DNA of 64,000 nt from DATBAX01 sp963762965 (GCA_963762965.1 CAVXME010000001.1:1798001-1862000), one strand, 5' to 3'; positions 39,842 through 49,589 are shown, numbered from the stretch's first letter. Translations and numbers: made by a program. The notes: generated by a model not told the origin, from the letters alone.

Positions 39842-41803
39842 CTAGGCGGTCAGGGGAGGGAGTCCGATGCGGTGACATAGTTCGACGAAGTGAGGATCGG
39901 AATGCAGCGGCTGGAACCAGTGATCGACGGCGAGAAAAGGTAGCCGGCTGTCGCGTTCGCGATAGGCTTGTTCGAGATACGACATGGCCTTTTGCTTGTC
40001 GCCGAAGCCAGTAAACACGGCTGCCATATCAAACGGAGAAACGTAGCTGTTGGCGGAAAGCGCCTGGAGCTGGGCGACGGTTTTGAGCGCGTTGGCGCGG
40101 TCGCCGGAAGCGCTGTAAGCGTGGCCGAGCGCGGCCAGGCTTTCGGAGTCGTGAGAAAGAGCAACGGATTTTTGAAACTCCTCAATCGCCAACTGCCACA
40201 ATCCCATGTTCTCGTAGGTCTTTCCCAGTCCCTGATGGGCGGGGGCGAAGTTGGAATCCAGCTCGAGGACGGCGCTCAGCTCCTCGATGGCGCGGTCGTA
40301 ACGCTGGGCAACGCGATATTGGGTGGCCAGGCTGGTGGTGATGCTGGGGGAAAGCGGGTCCAGTTCATGGGCCCGCTCGGCTTCCTGGACAGCCTCGGGA
40401 AAACGGCCCATGGCCGAAAGATAGACGCTGTACCAATGGTGGGCGGTGGCGTAGTTGGGATTTAGCTGGATGGCGCGTTTCAGTTCCTGTTCCGTATCAC
40501 TCCAGTTCCAGTCGTAGTAGAAATGGACGACGGCAAGAGCGGTGTGGCCCTCGGCAATCGAGGGGTCCAGTTCCAAAGCTTTGAGGGCGGCAGTGCGGGC
40601 TTTGGCGCTAGCCACCGAAGCCGGCAGCACATCCGACCCGAGGAGGGAGTAACAGTCTGCCAGGCCGGCATAGGCCAGGGCAAACTGAGGGTCCTGGGCG
40701 ATCGCCTGCTCGAAGTATCCGCTGCCGGTTTTCATTCCTTCGGGGGACCTTTTGTTCAGGAAGAAACGCCCTTTGAGATAAGCCTCGTAGGCGTCAGGAT
40801 TGACAGGAGCGGGAGGGGCGCCGGCGGCGTTCGCCGGCGGCGGGGACACTTGTCCGCGAATTTCCTGGGCAATGTCGCGCGCGGCCTCACTCTGCAATAA
40901 CAGGACATCCCGGATTTCCCGATCGTAGGTCCTTGCCCAAAGGTGGTGATCGCTGGCCGAGTCAATCAACTGCACCCGAATCCTGACTCGATTGGCGTCA
41001 CGCTCCACGGTGCCTTCAATCAGAGCATCCACCCCCAGTGCTTTACCAATTTCCGGGATTGATTTGTGGGTGCCTTTGTATTGAATGGTGGAAGTGCGGG
41101 AGATTACTTTTAAGCTGCTGATCTGTGCCAGGTCGGTGATGAGTTCGTCGGTGATGCCGTCGGCAAAATATTGTTGCGCCGCATCACTGGACAAATCTTC
41201 CAGCGGCAGCACCGCGAGAGATGCGATGGGATGGACTTGTGCGGGCGCCGGGCCCATCCATTTTTCGCGGATTCCACCCAGATCCAGTTCCATCACCAGA
41301 ATCGCGGTCAGTAATAGTGCCACGGCAATTCCAGCAGCGACGGCGCCTTTTCCATGAGCCGGCCGGGCAGGCGCTGGAGAAACAGTTGGCGTTTCAGAGG
41401 AAGGTAGTGCCGGGGAAGGCCGGGCAACGGGGACCGATCGCGAGGATTCCTTGGGCGCTACGGGCTCCAGATATTCAACCGGAGCGATGAACCGGTAACC
41501 ACGTTTAGGGATGGTTTCGATGAAGGTGGGATTGTCCGGGGAATCACGGAGGGCGTAGCGCACTCTCTTCAAAGCTGCGTTGAGGCTGCCCTCAAATTCT
41601 ACGTAGGTATCCTCGGACCAAAGAGCTTGACGCAATTCTTCTCTGGTCACGACTTGATTGGCCCGCTCCAGCAAAAGTGCGAGAACACGAAACGGCTGCT
41701 CTTGCAGTTTTACTCTCTCACCTTGCCGGCTAAGTGTGCCGCTCGCCAAGTCAGCTTTGAACAGACCAAAACGATAGGTTCCCTTATACGAATCTTCTTC
41801 CAT
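39842..41803 (-). CDS. Membrane-anchored winged-helix/TPR regulator (CadC-like, second copy)
   Basis: A 653-aa regulator with the same architecture as the gene at 15693-17216. An OmpR-type winged helix occupies residues ~10-110 (RFGLFKADLASGTLSRQGER to ETIPKRGYRFIAP), a membrane helix lies near residue 175-195 (GAVAAGIAVALLLTAILVM). A CadC-like periplasmic domain (SIAVLPLEDLSSDAAQQYFADGITDELI-like, seen as VLPLEDLSS and YFADGITDELITDL) and TPR repeats follow. The central domain, absent from the shorter paralog, resembles that of adenylate cyclase/CadC-type proteins. ATG 41803 is used; upstream in-frame Mets lack support. Confidence 0.85.
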   Translation of the reverse strand: MEEDSYKGTYRFGLFKADLASGTLSRQGERVKLQEQPFRVLALLLERANQVVTREELRQALWSEDTYVEFEGSLNAALKRVRYALRDSPDNPTFIETIPKRGYRFIAPVEYLEPVAPKESSRSVPVARPSPALPSSETPTVSPAPARPAHGKGAVAAGIAVALLLTAILVMELDLGGIREKWMGPAPAQVHPIASLAVLPLEDLSSDAAQQYFADGITDELITDLAQISSLKVISRTSTIQYKGTHKSIPEIGKALGVDALIEGTVERDANRVRIRVQLIDSASDHHLWARTYDREIRDVLLLQSEAARDIAQEIRGQVSPPPANAAGAPPAPVNPDAYEAYLKGRFFLNKRSPEGMKTGSGYFEQAIAQDPQFALAYAGLADCYSLLGSDVLPASVASAKARTAALKALELDPSIAEGHTALAVVHFYYDWNWSDTEQELKRAIQLNPNYATAHHWYSVYLSAMGRFPEAVQEAERAHELDPLSPSITTSLATQYRVAQRYDRAIEELSAVLELDSNFAPAHQGLGKTYENMGLWQLAIEEFQKSVALSHDSESLAALGHAYSASGDRANALKTVAQLQALSANSYVSPFDMAAVFTGFGDKQKAMSYLEQAYRERDSRLPFLAVDHWFQPLHSDPHFVELCHRIGLPPLTA

Positions 41804-42147
41804 GGCCCTGCCCCAAACCAGCGCCCGACTAGGCCGGAAGTTTAGCATGGAAGCGGAAAGCCCCAATAAAATATGTCACGAGAATGTGTAAAACTATGCC
41901 TGATAAGGACTTGCGGAGTCACAAATTAGTAATGCGCTAATCCTTTGACCCGGCGCAGATATTTTGGCATGCTGCCCCCGCGATTTGACAAGGGTTTCAG
42001 TCGCACCTTGATACCAAGGCAGCCGAGCATGGGTCGGGGAGGCACATGCTCAATGCTGCTGGCATCTCGCTCCCTAAGGTTCAATCCAGAAAGCACTCGA
42101 CTAAGAACAACTTACCACGCGAAAGCGAATTGAGGAGATATCAACCA
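41804..42147. other. Intergenic region between regulator and peptidase genes
   Basis: About 340 bp between divergent genes. It holds the 5' flanks of the winged-helix/TPR gene and of the G1 peptidase gene, including a GAGGAGA ribosome site at about 42132. The left half is AT-rich near 41865-41935, a likely promoter zone. No gene, repeat or recognised riboswitch is seen. Confidence 0.5.
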
Positions 42148-43233
42148 ATGAAACGTTCTATTCGATCCATGATTGTCACCGCAGGGGTTGTTGCCCTGCT
42201 GTTCAGCTTCACCATGATGATGGCGGCGCAGGACGAAGCTGTACGCGCGGCCTATGCATCGTCCGGTAACATTCCCACAACGATTGAAGGGATCCACCGC
42301 TTCCCGGCAGCTCCGGCTAGCTTTGACCCACTCACCGCTACCGACTTGACACTGGCGACCTACGGCTTCCCGCCGCGCCCGGATAAGAATGTGGACGCGG
42401 CCGGATACGCGAAGTGGGCCCGGGCAATGAAGTATGCCACCAAACGCTGGGACGGGGAACTCAAGCCCACCCAGATTTACCACGGGCCCATGCAACCGGC
42501 GAAGGCCCCAGCCGCCGCCCTTGCTCAGGCTCCGGCGAGCGTTTCAAACACTGCTACCCTGGCTTACTCCGGCAACTGGAGTGGCTTTGTCAACACCAAC
42601 ACTCTCCATAGCTACAGCACCAAGACTTCGTATTACTACATCTACTCGTATTACAACGTGCCCGTTGCACAACAGACGCCCGGCACGTGCGATGGTGGAT
42701 GGGACTACGGATCAGCCTGGAATGGCATCGACGGCTGGAACAGCGGCGATGTGTTGCAGGCAGGAGTGGAATTCGACGCTTACTGCAGTGGCAGCACCAC
42801 GGCTACGTTCTATTCTGCCTGGATCGAATGGTACCCCTACAGCGAAACCAGGGTGTATGGCGTGAATCCTGGAGACGATATGTTCGTGGAGACGGTAGAC
42901 ACCAGCTCCGTGGCAGGCTACGTATATGTCGAGGATGTAACCCAGGGTATCTTTGATGCCTTCGACCTCACTCCCCCGTCGGGAACTGCGCTGGTCGGCA
43001 ACAGCGCCGAGTTCGTAGTCGAGCGGCCGGGAGTGGGCGGCGGCCTGGCTACGCTGACGGACTACGTTTACGACTTCTGGGCCGACAACAACGACTACAC
43101 CTTCAAGGGCGCGCACAGCTATCCAGGCTCGACGTCGTCCAAGACCTATAATGTTGAGATGGTCCAGGGCGGCGATGTCGTCTCCTATCCGACTGCGGAA
43201 GGGGATTACGGGATCTTCTTCGTGTACGAATAG
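42148..43233 (+). CDS. G1-type (glutamic) peptidase, secreted
   Basis: Probable acid-active endopeptidase of the eqolisin family (361 aa). A signal peptide covers about residues 1-27. A propeptide-like region follows, then the catalytic domain from about NWSGFVNTNTLHSYSTKTS. The active-site glutamine lies in WNGIDGWNSGDVLQAGVEF and the glutamate in NSAEFVVERP. Such peptidases are known from fungi and some acid-loving bacteria and fit an acidic soil habitat. The ATG at 42148 follows GAGGAGA. A strong terminator follows the stop. Confidence 0.85.
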   Translation: MKRSIRSMIVTAGVVALLFSFTMMMAAQDEAVRAAYASSGNIPTTIEGIHRFPAAPASFDPLTATDLTLATYGFPPRPDKNVDAAGYAKWARAMKYATKRWDGELKPTQIYHGPMQPAKAPAAALAQAPASVSNTATLAYSGNWSGFVNTNTLHSYSTKTSYYYIYSYYNVPVAQQTPGTCDGGWDYGSAWNGIDGWNSGDVLQAGVEFDAYCSGSTTATFYSAWIEWYPYSETRVYGVNPGDDMFVETVDTSSVAGYVYVEDVTQGIFDAFDLTPPSGTALVGNSAEFVVERPGVGGGLATLTDYVYDFWADNNDYTFKGAHSYPGSTSSKTYNVEMVQGGDVVSYPTAEGDYGIFFVYE

Positions 43234-43270
43234 TGTTTAAGACTCTGGTTCGAGTTTTGGTTTGTACTTT

Positions 43271-43299
43271 AAGGCCTGCCCGGTTGGCAGGCCTTTTTC
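43271..43299 (+). terminator. Rho-independent terminator after the G1 peptidase gene
   Basis: AAGGCCTGCC (43271-43280), CGGTT loop, GGCAGGCCTT (43286-43295) and a T-run. Perfect 10-bp stem. Confidence 0.9.
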
Positions 43300-43396
43300 T
43301 CGCCCGAAGGGGTGATTTACAAGCCGGCGGGACTCAGGGTATCTTTCTTGCACTTGCGTACTCTCTCAGGTCGCCAGTTCTGTGGGGATTTTTTCA

Positions 43397-44656
43397 ATGT
43401 GGAGTTGGCAGCGCTTTCATCAACTGCCCAGGGTTGTGCTGTTCCTGTGCGCCGCGGGGCTCAGCGGTTTCGCGCAGAATGCACCCACTGAGCGGGTTTC
43501 CCGGGACCTCCGAAGCGCAAGTCCGGAGTTCACCGAACTAACACCTCGCGGGCATACCGGTCCCAATCCAGGCACGGCCGCTCGCGGAATCCATGGCGTG
43601 GATTCGCTGCTCAACTTTAGCGGGCAGTTCCAGGCCCCGGGCGTGGACGGTAACGGCAAGAAGAGAAAGATCTGGAAGTACGACATGGCGGGAAGGCCGC
43701 CGCAGGATGGCGGGACCACCATCATTGATGCGCCTATCGTTCCGGTTTCGCTCGACCTGCTCAACTATGATGGCAACGGTCATACCCTGCATGACAGCGT
43801 AGTGCCTTTTATTCTGCCCACGGTCTATTCTCCGATTTTCCAGAGCTGGAATTACTCCAGCAGCGACGTTCCCACCCAGATCATCGACGCCGAACTGCGG
43901 GCGGAGTTTTACAACACGATGAAGCCGAATTGGCACACCCTGTTGAATCCCAGCGTGAAGACAGTGAGGACGATGTCGCTTCCGGCAGGTTCGTACTATT
44001 ACGAGCTAAAAAGAGATGGCCGATGCTGCGAATACGTTCTGGTGGACAGCAAGGTCTTCGGCAATCTTTTATTTCCTCCGATTCCCGCCGACGCCACGAC
44101 TCCGGTGGGGGCGGCTGAGAACACCGGGGAGATTACCACCAAGGACATCGCGACTTTCTTGTTTCCCAACACCTATCTTTACGAAGGCGATCCCGGCAAT
44201 TGCTGCGTGCTTGGCTTCCACTCCTATGATTACGAGCCGGGGGACGCCAGCAACGGCTACGCGGAAAAACGCTACGTTCTGAACTACTCGAGTTGGATCA
44301 CGCCCGGCCTATTTGGAGATGGCGTGGAAGATGTAACGGCCACCAGCCACGAACTCGCGGAGAGTTTCAATGATCCTTTCGTGGCCAGCGATAGCGTGCA
44401 CAATCTCACCCCGTGGTGGAGGTCCCCCAACGGAAATTGTCAGGATGATCTGGAAGTAGGAGACGCGATCGAGGGGCTGCCTATGGATGTTTATGCGATC
44501 ACGATGAACGGAAGGACCTATCATCCGCAGAACGTGGCGCTGCTGCAATGGTTCGCCTTCGAGGCCCCCTCGAGCGCGCTGGGCGGAGCATACAGCTATC
44601 CGGATACCGGCGCGCTTACCGCGCTGTCTCCGCCGCAGGCCGTGAACTGCAAATAA
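43397..44656 (+). CDS. Secreted protein with HExxE-type metallopeptidase-like motif
   Basis: A 419-aa exported protein; the N-terminal ~27 residues are a signal peptide (VVLFLCAAGLSGFAQ). In the second half lies VTATSHELAESFNDPF, resembling the zinc-binding HExxE/H motif of metallopeptidases; ITMNGRTYHPQNVALLQWFAF follows. Other peptidase signatures are not evident, so activity is uncertain. Several conserved-looking cysteine pairs (RCCEY, NCCVLG) suggest disulfides. ATG 43397 is chosen because GGGGA lies 9 nt upstream. It is next to the G1 peptidase gene but has its own promoter region, separated by a terminator. Confidence 0.7.
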   Translation: MWSWQRFHQLPRVVLFLCAAGLSGFAQNAPTERVSRDLRSASPEFTELTPRGHTGPNPGTAARGIHGVDSLLNFSGQFQAPGVDGNGKKRKIWKYDMAGRPPQDGGTTIIDAPIVPVSLDLLNYDGNGHTLHDSVVPFILPTVYSPIFQSWNYSSSDVPTQIIDAELRAEFYNTMKPNWHTLLNPSVKTVRTMSLPAGSYYYELKRDGRCCEYVLVDSKVFGNLLFPPIPADATTPVGAAENTGEITTKDIATFLFPNTYLYEGDPGNCCVLGFHSYDYEPGDASNGYAEKRYVLNYSSWITPGLFGDGVEDVTATSHELAESFNDPFVASDSVHNLTPWWRSPNGNCQDDLEVGDAIEGLPMDVYAITMNGRTYHPQNVALLQWFAFEAPSSALGGAYSYPDTGALTALSPPQAVNCK

Positions 44657-44699
44657 AACAAATTCTACGGTTGATTTGCGTAGGGGCGGATGATTTGTT

Positions 44700-47585
44700 T
44701 TAGAAGGTGAACCTGGCCTGGAGTTCAATCCGGCGGTTGGAAGATTGACTGTTAAACGCGCCGCCCGCAAGGGAAGTTGATTTATCGAAATCGGGAGAAT
44801 CGATATTGCCGGACGGTGCTCCCAGATTCACATGATTAAAAACGTTCCGGGCAGAGATGCTTAAAGTTAAGTTGTAACGCCGATTGGTGGAGGGGCCGCC
44901 GCCAAAGGGATTGCCTCCGCCGCCGGCCAGGCCACGGCCTCCCAAGCCACCGCCGGGATAGCCGCCGCGTCCGCCGCCGGGGCCGCCACCGAAACCGCCG
45001 CCTGAGGCTCCTTCCGCCTTTTTGCCGAATCCGAAAGTCCGGCTGAGCCGCAAAATCACGGTGGCTTGGCCGGGGCCGTTGCCGTAGTTGACCGGAATCG
45101 TGTTGCCGGGAGTAGGCATGGTGTTAAACGTTCCCAGTGGAGTGCACGCATTATTCCCGGTGAAGGTCACGCTAGTGCAGGTTTTCGCCGAGACGAAGCC
45201 GGGACGGTCATTGAAGATGGAATCGCTATTGACGTCCTGCCCCAGTACAACGTTAAACGGCGCTCCAGAATTTACGATGATCAGAGGATTGAGGCTGAAG
45301 GCATAGGGCAAGGTGATTGTGCCACCCACAAAGACGCGATGGCGCACATCAAACGACGCCCGGCCGTAGTCTTCCAGCGGATCGTACTGGTTGGAAGGAA
45401 AGCTGCCTGCGCCGCCGGTATCGCTGTTGGCATAGCTCAGAGTGTAGAAGCCGAAGAGTGAAAGCTTGGTGCCCAGGCTCACTCTGCCGTTGGCGATTAG
45501 CTGGTTCTGCCGGAAGACGCCTTCCGAAGTGTACTGATAGATATTCTTATCGGCCCCGAAGGGCTGAATGCCGCTGGGCCCGTCAGGAGCATTGATATTC
45601 AGGGTGAAGAATTGGTGATTGCCGATGGAATTGAGATAAGTCACCGCTACGGTGGCGGACTTGGTGACCTGCCGCTCCACGCTGAGCGCCGACTGCATGG
45701 TGTAGGGAGCACGCAGGTTTGGGTTGGCCTGGTAAATCGTTGGCGAAGTTGCGGTCGCTCCTGATGCTTCCACGATGGTCTGGGTTTCGGTGGTTCCGTC
45801 GAGGCGTTCCTGTTGAAGTACCTGGCTGGATTGGAAGCGGTCATAGAACATTCCCCATCCCGCGCGCAGGACCGTCTTTGGAGTTTTCTTGGCCCCGCCG
45901 TCTACACCCCACGCAATGCTTAGCCGGGGAGCGAAATCGTGGTGGTCGTGAATTTGATTCTGCGTCTCGAAACGCAAACCATAACTAAACGTGAGGTTGG
46001 GGCGAATCCGCCAATCGTCAGAGAAATACAGACCGGCGTCAACCACGGTTACATCAAACGTCGGCTGCGCCGGTGCTATCAATCCTGTCGAGGAGTATTG
46101 GCTCGCACCGCAGGTTTGCAGATCCATCACGGTTGGGGTGCCGGTGATCGTTTTTATGCACGCCAGTCCGCCTCCCGGGTAGGTGTCTTCATAGGCGGTG
46201 ACCGACGGGAAAAGATAGGAGCCGTTGAAATTCGCGGTGGAATCGTTGGCGTCGGTAACGTCCCGCAGCCTTCCCCCAAACTTTATGAAGTGCGTGCCGT
46301 GGGCAATGGATGTGTAGTTCTGCAACTCGTAGTGGTTCTCATGGTCAATCAGAGTTCCCTGCGAGTTCCCACCCGCGACGAACGCGCCCGGCACCTGGAT
46401 GGTGGCTAGTGAGCTGGTTGGAGTCTGGTTGGTGCTGTCCCGGATGAACTGAAAACGGGTTTCATTGATCACGTTTGTGCTCAGCACCTGGGTGTCGCTG
46501 ATCTGCAAAGTCTGCTCGAGCTCGTGCACGTTGTAGGCCTGCGACGCCAGAGAGAACTGGCCCACTCCCTGATTGGTCTCGTTGTCGTCGGTGAACTGAT
46601 AGCGGGCGGTCAGGGTGTTGTTCTTGCTGACCTGGTAATCAAGGCGCGGGCTGATGTTGGTTCGTGTGCTGGGATTCGGCACGGATTGGTTCGCCATGCC
46701 GAGACCAGGGTCAGGCACGACGGCATCCACGATGGAAACGTCCTGAATGTTTCGCCGCTCGACATTAAAAAAGAAGGATGCCTTTTTCCCCAAAGGGCCG
46801 CCGATATTGCCGTTGACGATTTCCGATTGGTACCCCGGCTCCGCAGTCGCGAATGGATTCGGAGCATTGAAAATCGAATCGTTATCGTTAAAGAAAATCT
46901 GGCCGTGATACTTGTCGGTTCCTGGCTTGGTGAAAATCTCAATCCGGCCATAGCCGAGTTTGTCGTATTCCGGCGAGAACGGATTTTGGTTCAGCCGGAT
47001 TTCACGAATGGAAGCTTTCGGTGGAAGCTGGCCGCCAGTGAATCCATCAATGTAGATTTGACCGCCGTTGGGGCCGGCGGAGGGGCCAGCCAGCGCCTCG
47101 AGCTCGGATTGCAGTTCGTCGGGATCATCGGAAAGCGCTTCCAGGTCTTTGCCTTTAATAATGGTAGCGCTCGCATTATTTTCGGGGCTGACGCTGACCT
47201 GCGTGGCTTCTTCCTGCACCTCGACTTTTTCCTGCTTTACTGCAATCCCCATCGCCAGATCGAATTGTTGCACCTGGCCCACGGTAATGACCACGTTCGG
47301 CTCCACATCGGTTGCGAATCCTTTCGCCACCGCGCTGACGGTGTAGGTGCCCGGCGCGAGTCCTTTGATTTCATAGACCCCCTGATTGTTGCTAACCGCG
47401 GTTGTCTGTTGCCCGCCGGCGGTGGTCGCGGTGATGGTGGCTCCGGTAATCACTGCACCGCTGGGATCGGATACTTTTCCGCGCAGTGTGCCGGAAGCAG
47501 CCTGCGCGAACGCATGGCCGGTGAAAACCAAAAACAGGAGCGCGATGAATGCAAGTACACGTATTCCCGATGGTCGAACTTTCAT
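44700..47585 (-). CDS. TonB-dependent receptor, Oar-like, with carboxypeptidase-regulatory domain
   Basis: Outer-membrane transporter-type protein of 961 aa. A signal peptide ends near GHAFAQA. Residues ~28-110 form a CarboxypepD_reg-like/Cna-B domain (GTLRGKVSDPSGAVITGATITA, YEIKGLAPGTYTVSA), typical of acidobacterial Oar-like proteins. A plug domain (GQIYIDGFTGGQLPPKASIREIRLN-like, seen as IYIDGFTGG and IREIRLN) and a long beta-barrel follow. The end contains a glycine-rich insertion around residues 880-920 (GGGFGGGPGGGRGGYPGGG), which is unusual inside a barrel. Substrate unknown. GGAGAG precedes ATG 47585. It follows the gene at 47629-48855 by 43 nt. Confidence 0.88.
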   Translation of the reverse strand: MKVRPSGIRVLAFIALLFLVFTGHAFAQAASGTLRGKVSDPSGAVITGATITATTAGGQQTTAVSNNQGVYEIKGLAPGTYTVSAVAKGFATDVEPNVVITVGQVQQFDLAMGIAVKQEKVEVQEEATQVSVSPENNASATIIKGKDLEALSDDPDELQSELEALAGPSAGPNGGQIYIDGFTGGQLPPKASIREIRLNQNPFSPEYDKLGYGRIEIFTKPGTDKYHGQIFFNDNDSIFNAPNPFATAEPGYQSEIVNGNIGGPLGKKASFFFNVERRNIQDVSIVDAVVPDPGLGMANQSVPNPSTRTNISPRLDYQVSKNNTLTARYQFTDDNETNQGVGQFSLASQAYNVHELEQTLQISDTQVLSTNVINETRFQFIRDSTNQTPTSSLATIQVPGAFVAGGNSQGTLIDHENHYELQNYTSIAHGTHFIKFGGRLRDVTDANDSTANFNGSYLFPSVTAYEDTYPGGGLACIKTITGTPTVMDLQTCGASQYSSTGLIAPAQPTFDVTVVDAGLYFSDDWRIRPNLTFSYGLRFETQNQIHDHHDFAPRLSIAWGVDGGAKKTPKTVLRAGWGMFYDRFQSSQVLQQERLDGTTETQTIVEASGATATSPTIYQANPNLRAPYTMQSALSVERQVTKSATVAVTYLNSIGNHQFFTLNINAPDGPSGIQPFGADKNIYQYTSEGVFRQNQLIANGRVSLGTKLSLFGFYTLSYANSDTGGAGSFPSNQYDPLEDYGRASFDVRHRVFVGGTITLPYAFSLNPLIIVNSGAPFNVVLGQDVNSDSIFNDRPGFVSAKTCTSVTFTGNNACTPLGTFNTMPTPGNTIPVNYGNGPGQATVILRLSRTFGFGKKAEGASGGGFGGGPGGGRGGYPGGGLGGRGLAGGGGNPFGGGPSTNRRYNLTLSISARNVFNHVNLGAPSGNIDSPDFDKSTSLAGGAFNSQSSNRRIELQARFTF

Positions 47586-47628
47586 GAACTCTCCAGAAAC
47601 TTGCCTGTCTGTCCGGTTCAACACCCGG

Positions 47629-48855
47629 CTATTGCGCCCCTACGTCTCCGCCAGTACTCAGACTCCAGGGCGAAAGAACGCTGGCCGCGGCCGGTGAAGC
47701 GGTGAGCAGAGGTTCCACGCCACTCAACAGCGTAATTGCGCTGGGAGCCGAGCTATCGCTTCCTTGCGTGGCCACCAGAATCACCGCGTCTCCTTTTTGC
47801 AGATCGGCAAGTTTGACGTCAGGCATGTGGGCCAGCATTTGCTGAAAATCTCCGCCGCCGCTGGGTCGCGCGCCACCGCCAGATGGTCCCCAGCTTCCAC
47901 CGCCAGGCGCCGCCCCGCCCGCCGCATTCTGCGGAGCGCTTCCTGCCGGCGCAGCTCCCGATACCGCATCCGGATTCACTCCTTTTAGTCGCATGGCCAT
48001 CCGCATGGCCACGAAAGCAGGCAGCTTCCGCATCTGGGAGTCGGCCGTCACCTGCACCACCACGGGCTTCTTGGTCAGCAGGTCGGAAATGCTGACCGTA
48101 TTCTTGCTGGAATCGACCGAGATCACCGTGCCCGCGATGTTGCGGAATGTCCCCGAAACAATTCCTTCGGCTGTGACTTCATTGCCGTCGGGGCTGCGGT
48201 TTCCTCGCGCCCGCAGTTGATCGCCGGGCTTGATCTGATCAATGGTTCCCGGCTTGGCATCGTCGAACTTCACCGAATCCGGGGAGTAGCGCCGCACCAC
48301 CGTATCTTTCGAGGTGTGGACTTCCAGCGCTTTGCTGACCCCAGCGGAGGTTGTCGAAATCGTGATCGTCCCGGTAGTGGGATCGACGGTTTTCACCAGT
48401 CCGCCGACCCCGCGTTTTTGCCAATCCTCGCGGTCGTGTATCTGTTTATCGGCAATGTCGGTCTTTTTCATGACAATGACCGAGGAAGCCAACACCGATT
48501 TGCCATCATCGGAAGGCGTTCCGCGAGCGAGCACACGATCACCCACCTGCACATCCGGCAGCTGGATCGGGGTTGCGCCCTTCAGGTCTTTCTGACCCGG
48601 CGCGGTCTTGATCAGGCGGGTGGAATCCTGCACCAGGACGTTGATCTCCGTTCCTGCATTTGTGGTCAGAGTAATGGTGTTGCCCGTCACCAGTTTGACG
48701 GTACCGAATGGTTTTGTGATCGAGCCGGGAGCCGCAGGTTGAGTGCCCTGGGCCTGGGCGAAACCAGATGGGATCGCCAACGAGATTACACCTCCCAGCA
48801 CAAACATCAGGGAAGAAGCTAAAAAGAGGGATCGTCTTTTGGAAATCATCTTCAT
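47629..48855 (-). CDS. Exported DUF5666-like repeat protein
   Basis: A 408-aa exported protein with a signal peptide ending around SGFAQAQG. It contains three related beta-domains: GTVKLVTGNTITLTT with VQVGDRVLARGTPSDDGKSV; GLVKTVDPTTGTITIST with IKPGDQLRARGNRSPDGNEV; and GTVISVDSSKNTVSI. This matches the DUF5666/OB-like repeats seen in acidobacterial envelope proteins. A glycine/proline-rich stretch (GGAAPGGGSWGPSGGGARPSG) follows. It ends 43 nt before the TonB receptor gene on the same strand, so the two probably form an operon and may work together. Function unknown. Confidence 0.72.
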   Translation of the reverse strand: MKMISKRRSLFLASSLMFVLGGVISLAIPSGFAQAQGTQPAAPGSITKPFGTVKLVTGNTITLTTNAGTEINVLVQDSTRLIKTAPGQKDLKGATPIQLPDVQVGDRVLARGTPSDDGKSVLASSVIVMKKTDIADKQIHDREDWQKRGVGGLVKTVDPTTGTITISTTSAGVSKALEVHTSKDTVVRRYSPDSVKFDDAKPGTIDQIKPGDQLRARGNRSPDGNEVTAEGIVSGTFRNIAGTVISVDSSKNTVSISDLLTKKPVVVQVTADSQMRKLPAFVAMRMAMRLKGVNPDAVSGAAPAGSAPQNAAGGAAPGGGSWGPSGGGARPSGGGDFQQMLAHMPDVKLADLQKGDAVILVATQGSDSSAPSAITLLSGVEPLLTASPAAASVLSPWSLSTGGDVGAQ

Positions 48856-48973
48856 CCACTCACCGGGCTGAACATGCCGTACCCTCCATTATGTCAAAAA
48901 CTATTCGATCACGTCCCCACGCTGGCGCCGCGTAAAGAATGGTCAAACAACTGTAAAGTTGTATGGTATCAAC

Positions 48974-49003
48974 GAAAAAGGCGCCCCGATACGGCAGGGC
49001 GCC
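48974..49003 (-). terminator. Rho-independent terminator of the fasciclin gene
   Basis: On the minus strand GGCGCCC and GGGCGCC (48997-49003 and 48980-48986) form a 7-bp stem followed by TTTTTCG. It lies about 30 nt after the fasciclin stop. Confidence 0.85.
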
Positions 49004-49034
49004 CAAGCGGCACGGGAAAAGCGGAATCGATCAG

Positions 49035-49589
49035 TTAGTTCGGCAATAGGACGGTATCCACCACATGGATTACGCCATTGGACTGAAAAACATTGGGGAT
49101 GGTGACCGTGGAGAGATCTCCCTTTTCGTCCTTCAGCACAATGTTCTTGCCTTGCATCATCGCCGTCAGTGAGCCACCGCTGACTGTCTTCAGCGTAGCC
49201 TGGCCACCGCCCGCTTCGATCTGTTTCTTCAGATCAGACGCGCTTATTCTGCCCGCAACCACGTGATAGGTAAGAATCTTGGTCAGCATTTCTTTGTTTT
49301 CTGGCTTGACCAGAGTATCCACCGTGCCCGCCGGAAGTTTGGCGAAAGCTTCGTTGGTGGGCGCGAAAACCGTAAACGGCCCGGGGCCTTTCAGCGTGTC
49401 AACCAGCCCGGCGGCTTTCACGGCTGCCACCAGAGTGGTGTGGTCCGCGGAATTCACTGCATTATCAACGATGTCCTTGGTGGGATACATAGCCGCGCCA
49501 CCCACCATGGGATCTTTCGATCCGGCCATGGCGGAAGTCGCCGCCAAAGTCACGACACTCAATAAAAATACTGCAATTTTCTTATTCAC
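49035..49589 (-). CDS. Fasciclin (FAS1) domain protein, exported
   Basis: A 184-aa secreted protein made of a signal peptide (MNKKIAVFLLSVVTLAATSAMA) and one FAS1 domain. The FAS1 boxes are clear: FTVFAPTNEAFAKLPAGTVDTL (H1), then ILTYHVVAGRISASDL and the closing NVFQSNGVIHVVDTVLLP. FAS1 proteins mediate adhesion or matrix interactions; in bacteria the role is often unclear. The end is at the FAS1 H2 box with no anchor, so it is probably soluble in the periplasm or released. Confidence 0.93.
   Translation of the reverse strand: MNKKIAVFLLSVVTLAATSAMAGSKDPMVGGAAMYPTKDIVDNAVNSADHTTLVAAVKAAGLVDTLKGPGPFTVFAPTNEAFAKLPAGTVDTLVKPENKEMLTKILTYHVVAGRISASDLKKQIEAGGGQATLKTVSGGSLTAMMQGKNIVLKDEKGDLSTVTIPNVFQSNGVIHVVDTVLLPN

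Noticed and set aside
38808..39845. 345-codon plus-strand open frame
   Set aside because: Antisense to the TIGR03118 gene; no ribosome site or domain.
46524..47705. 393-codon plus-strand open frame
   Set aside because: Antisense to the TonB-dependent receptor gene, a product of GC-biased codon positions.
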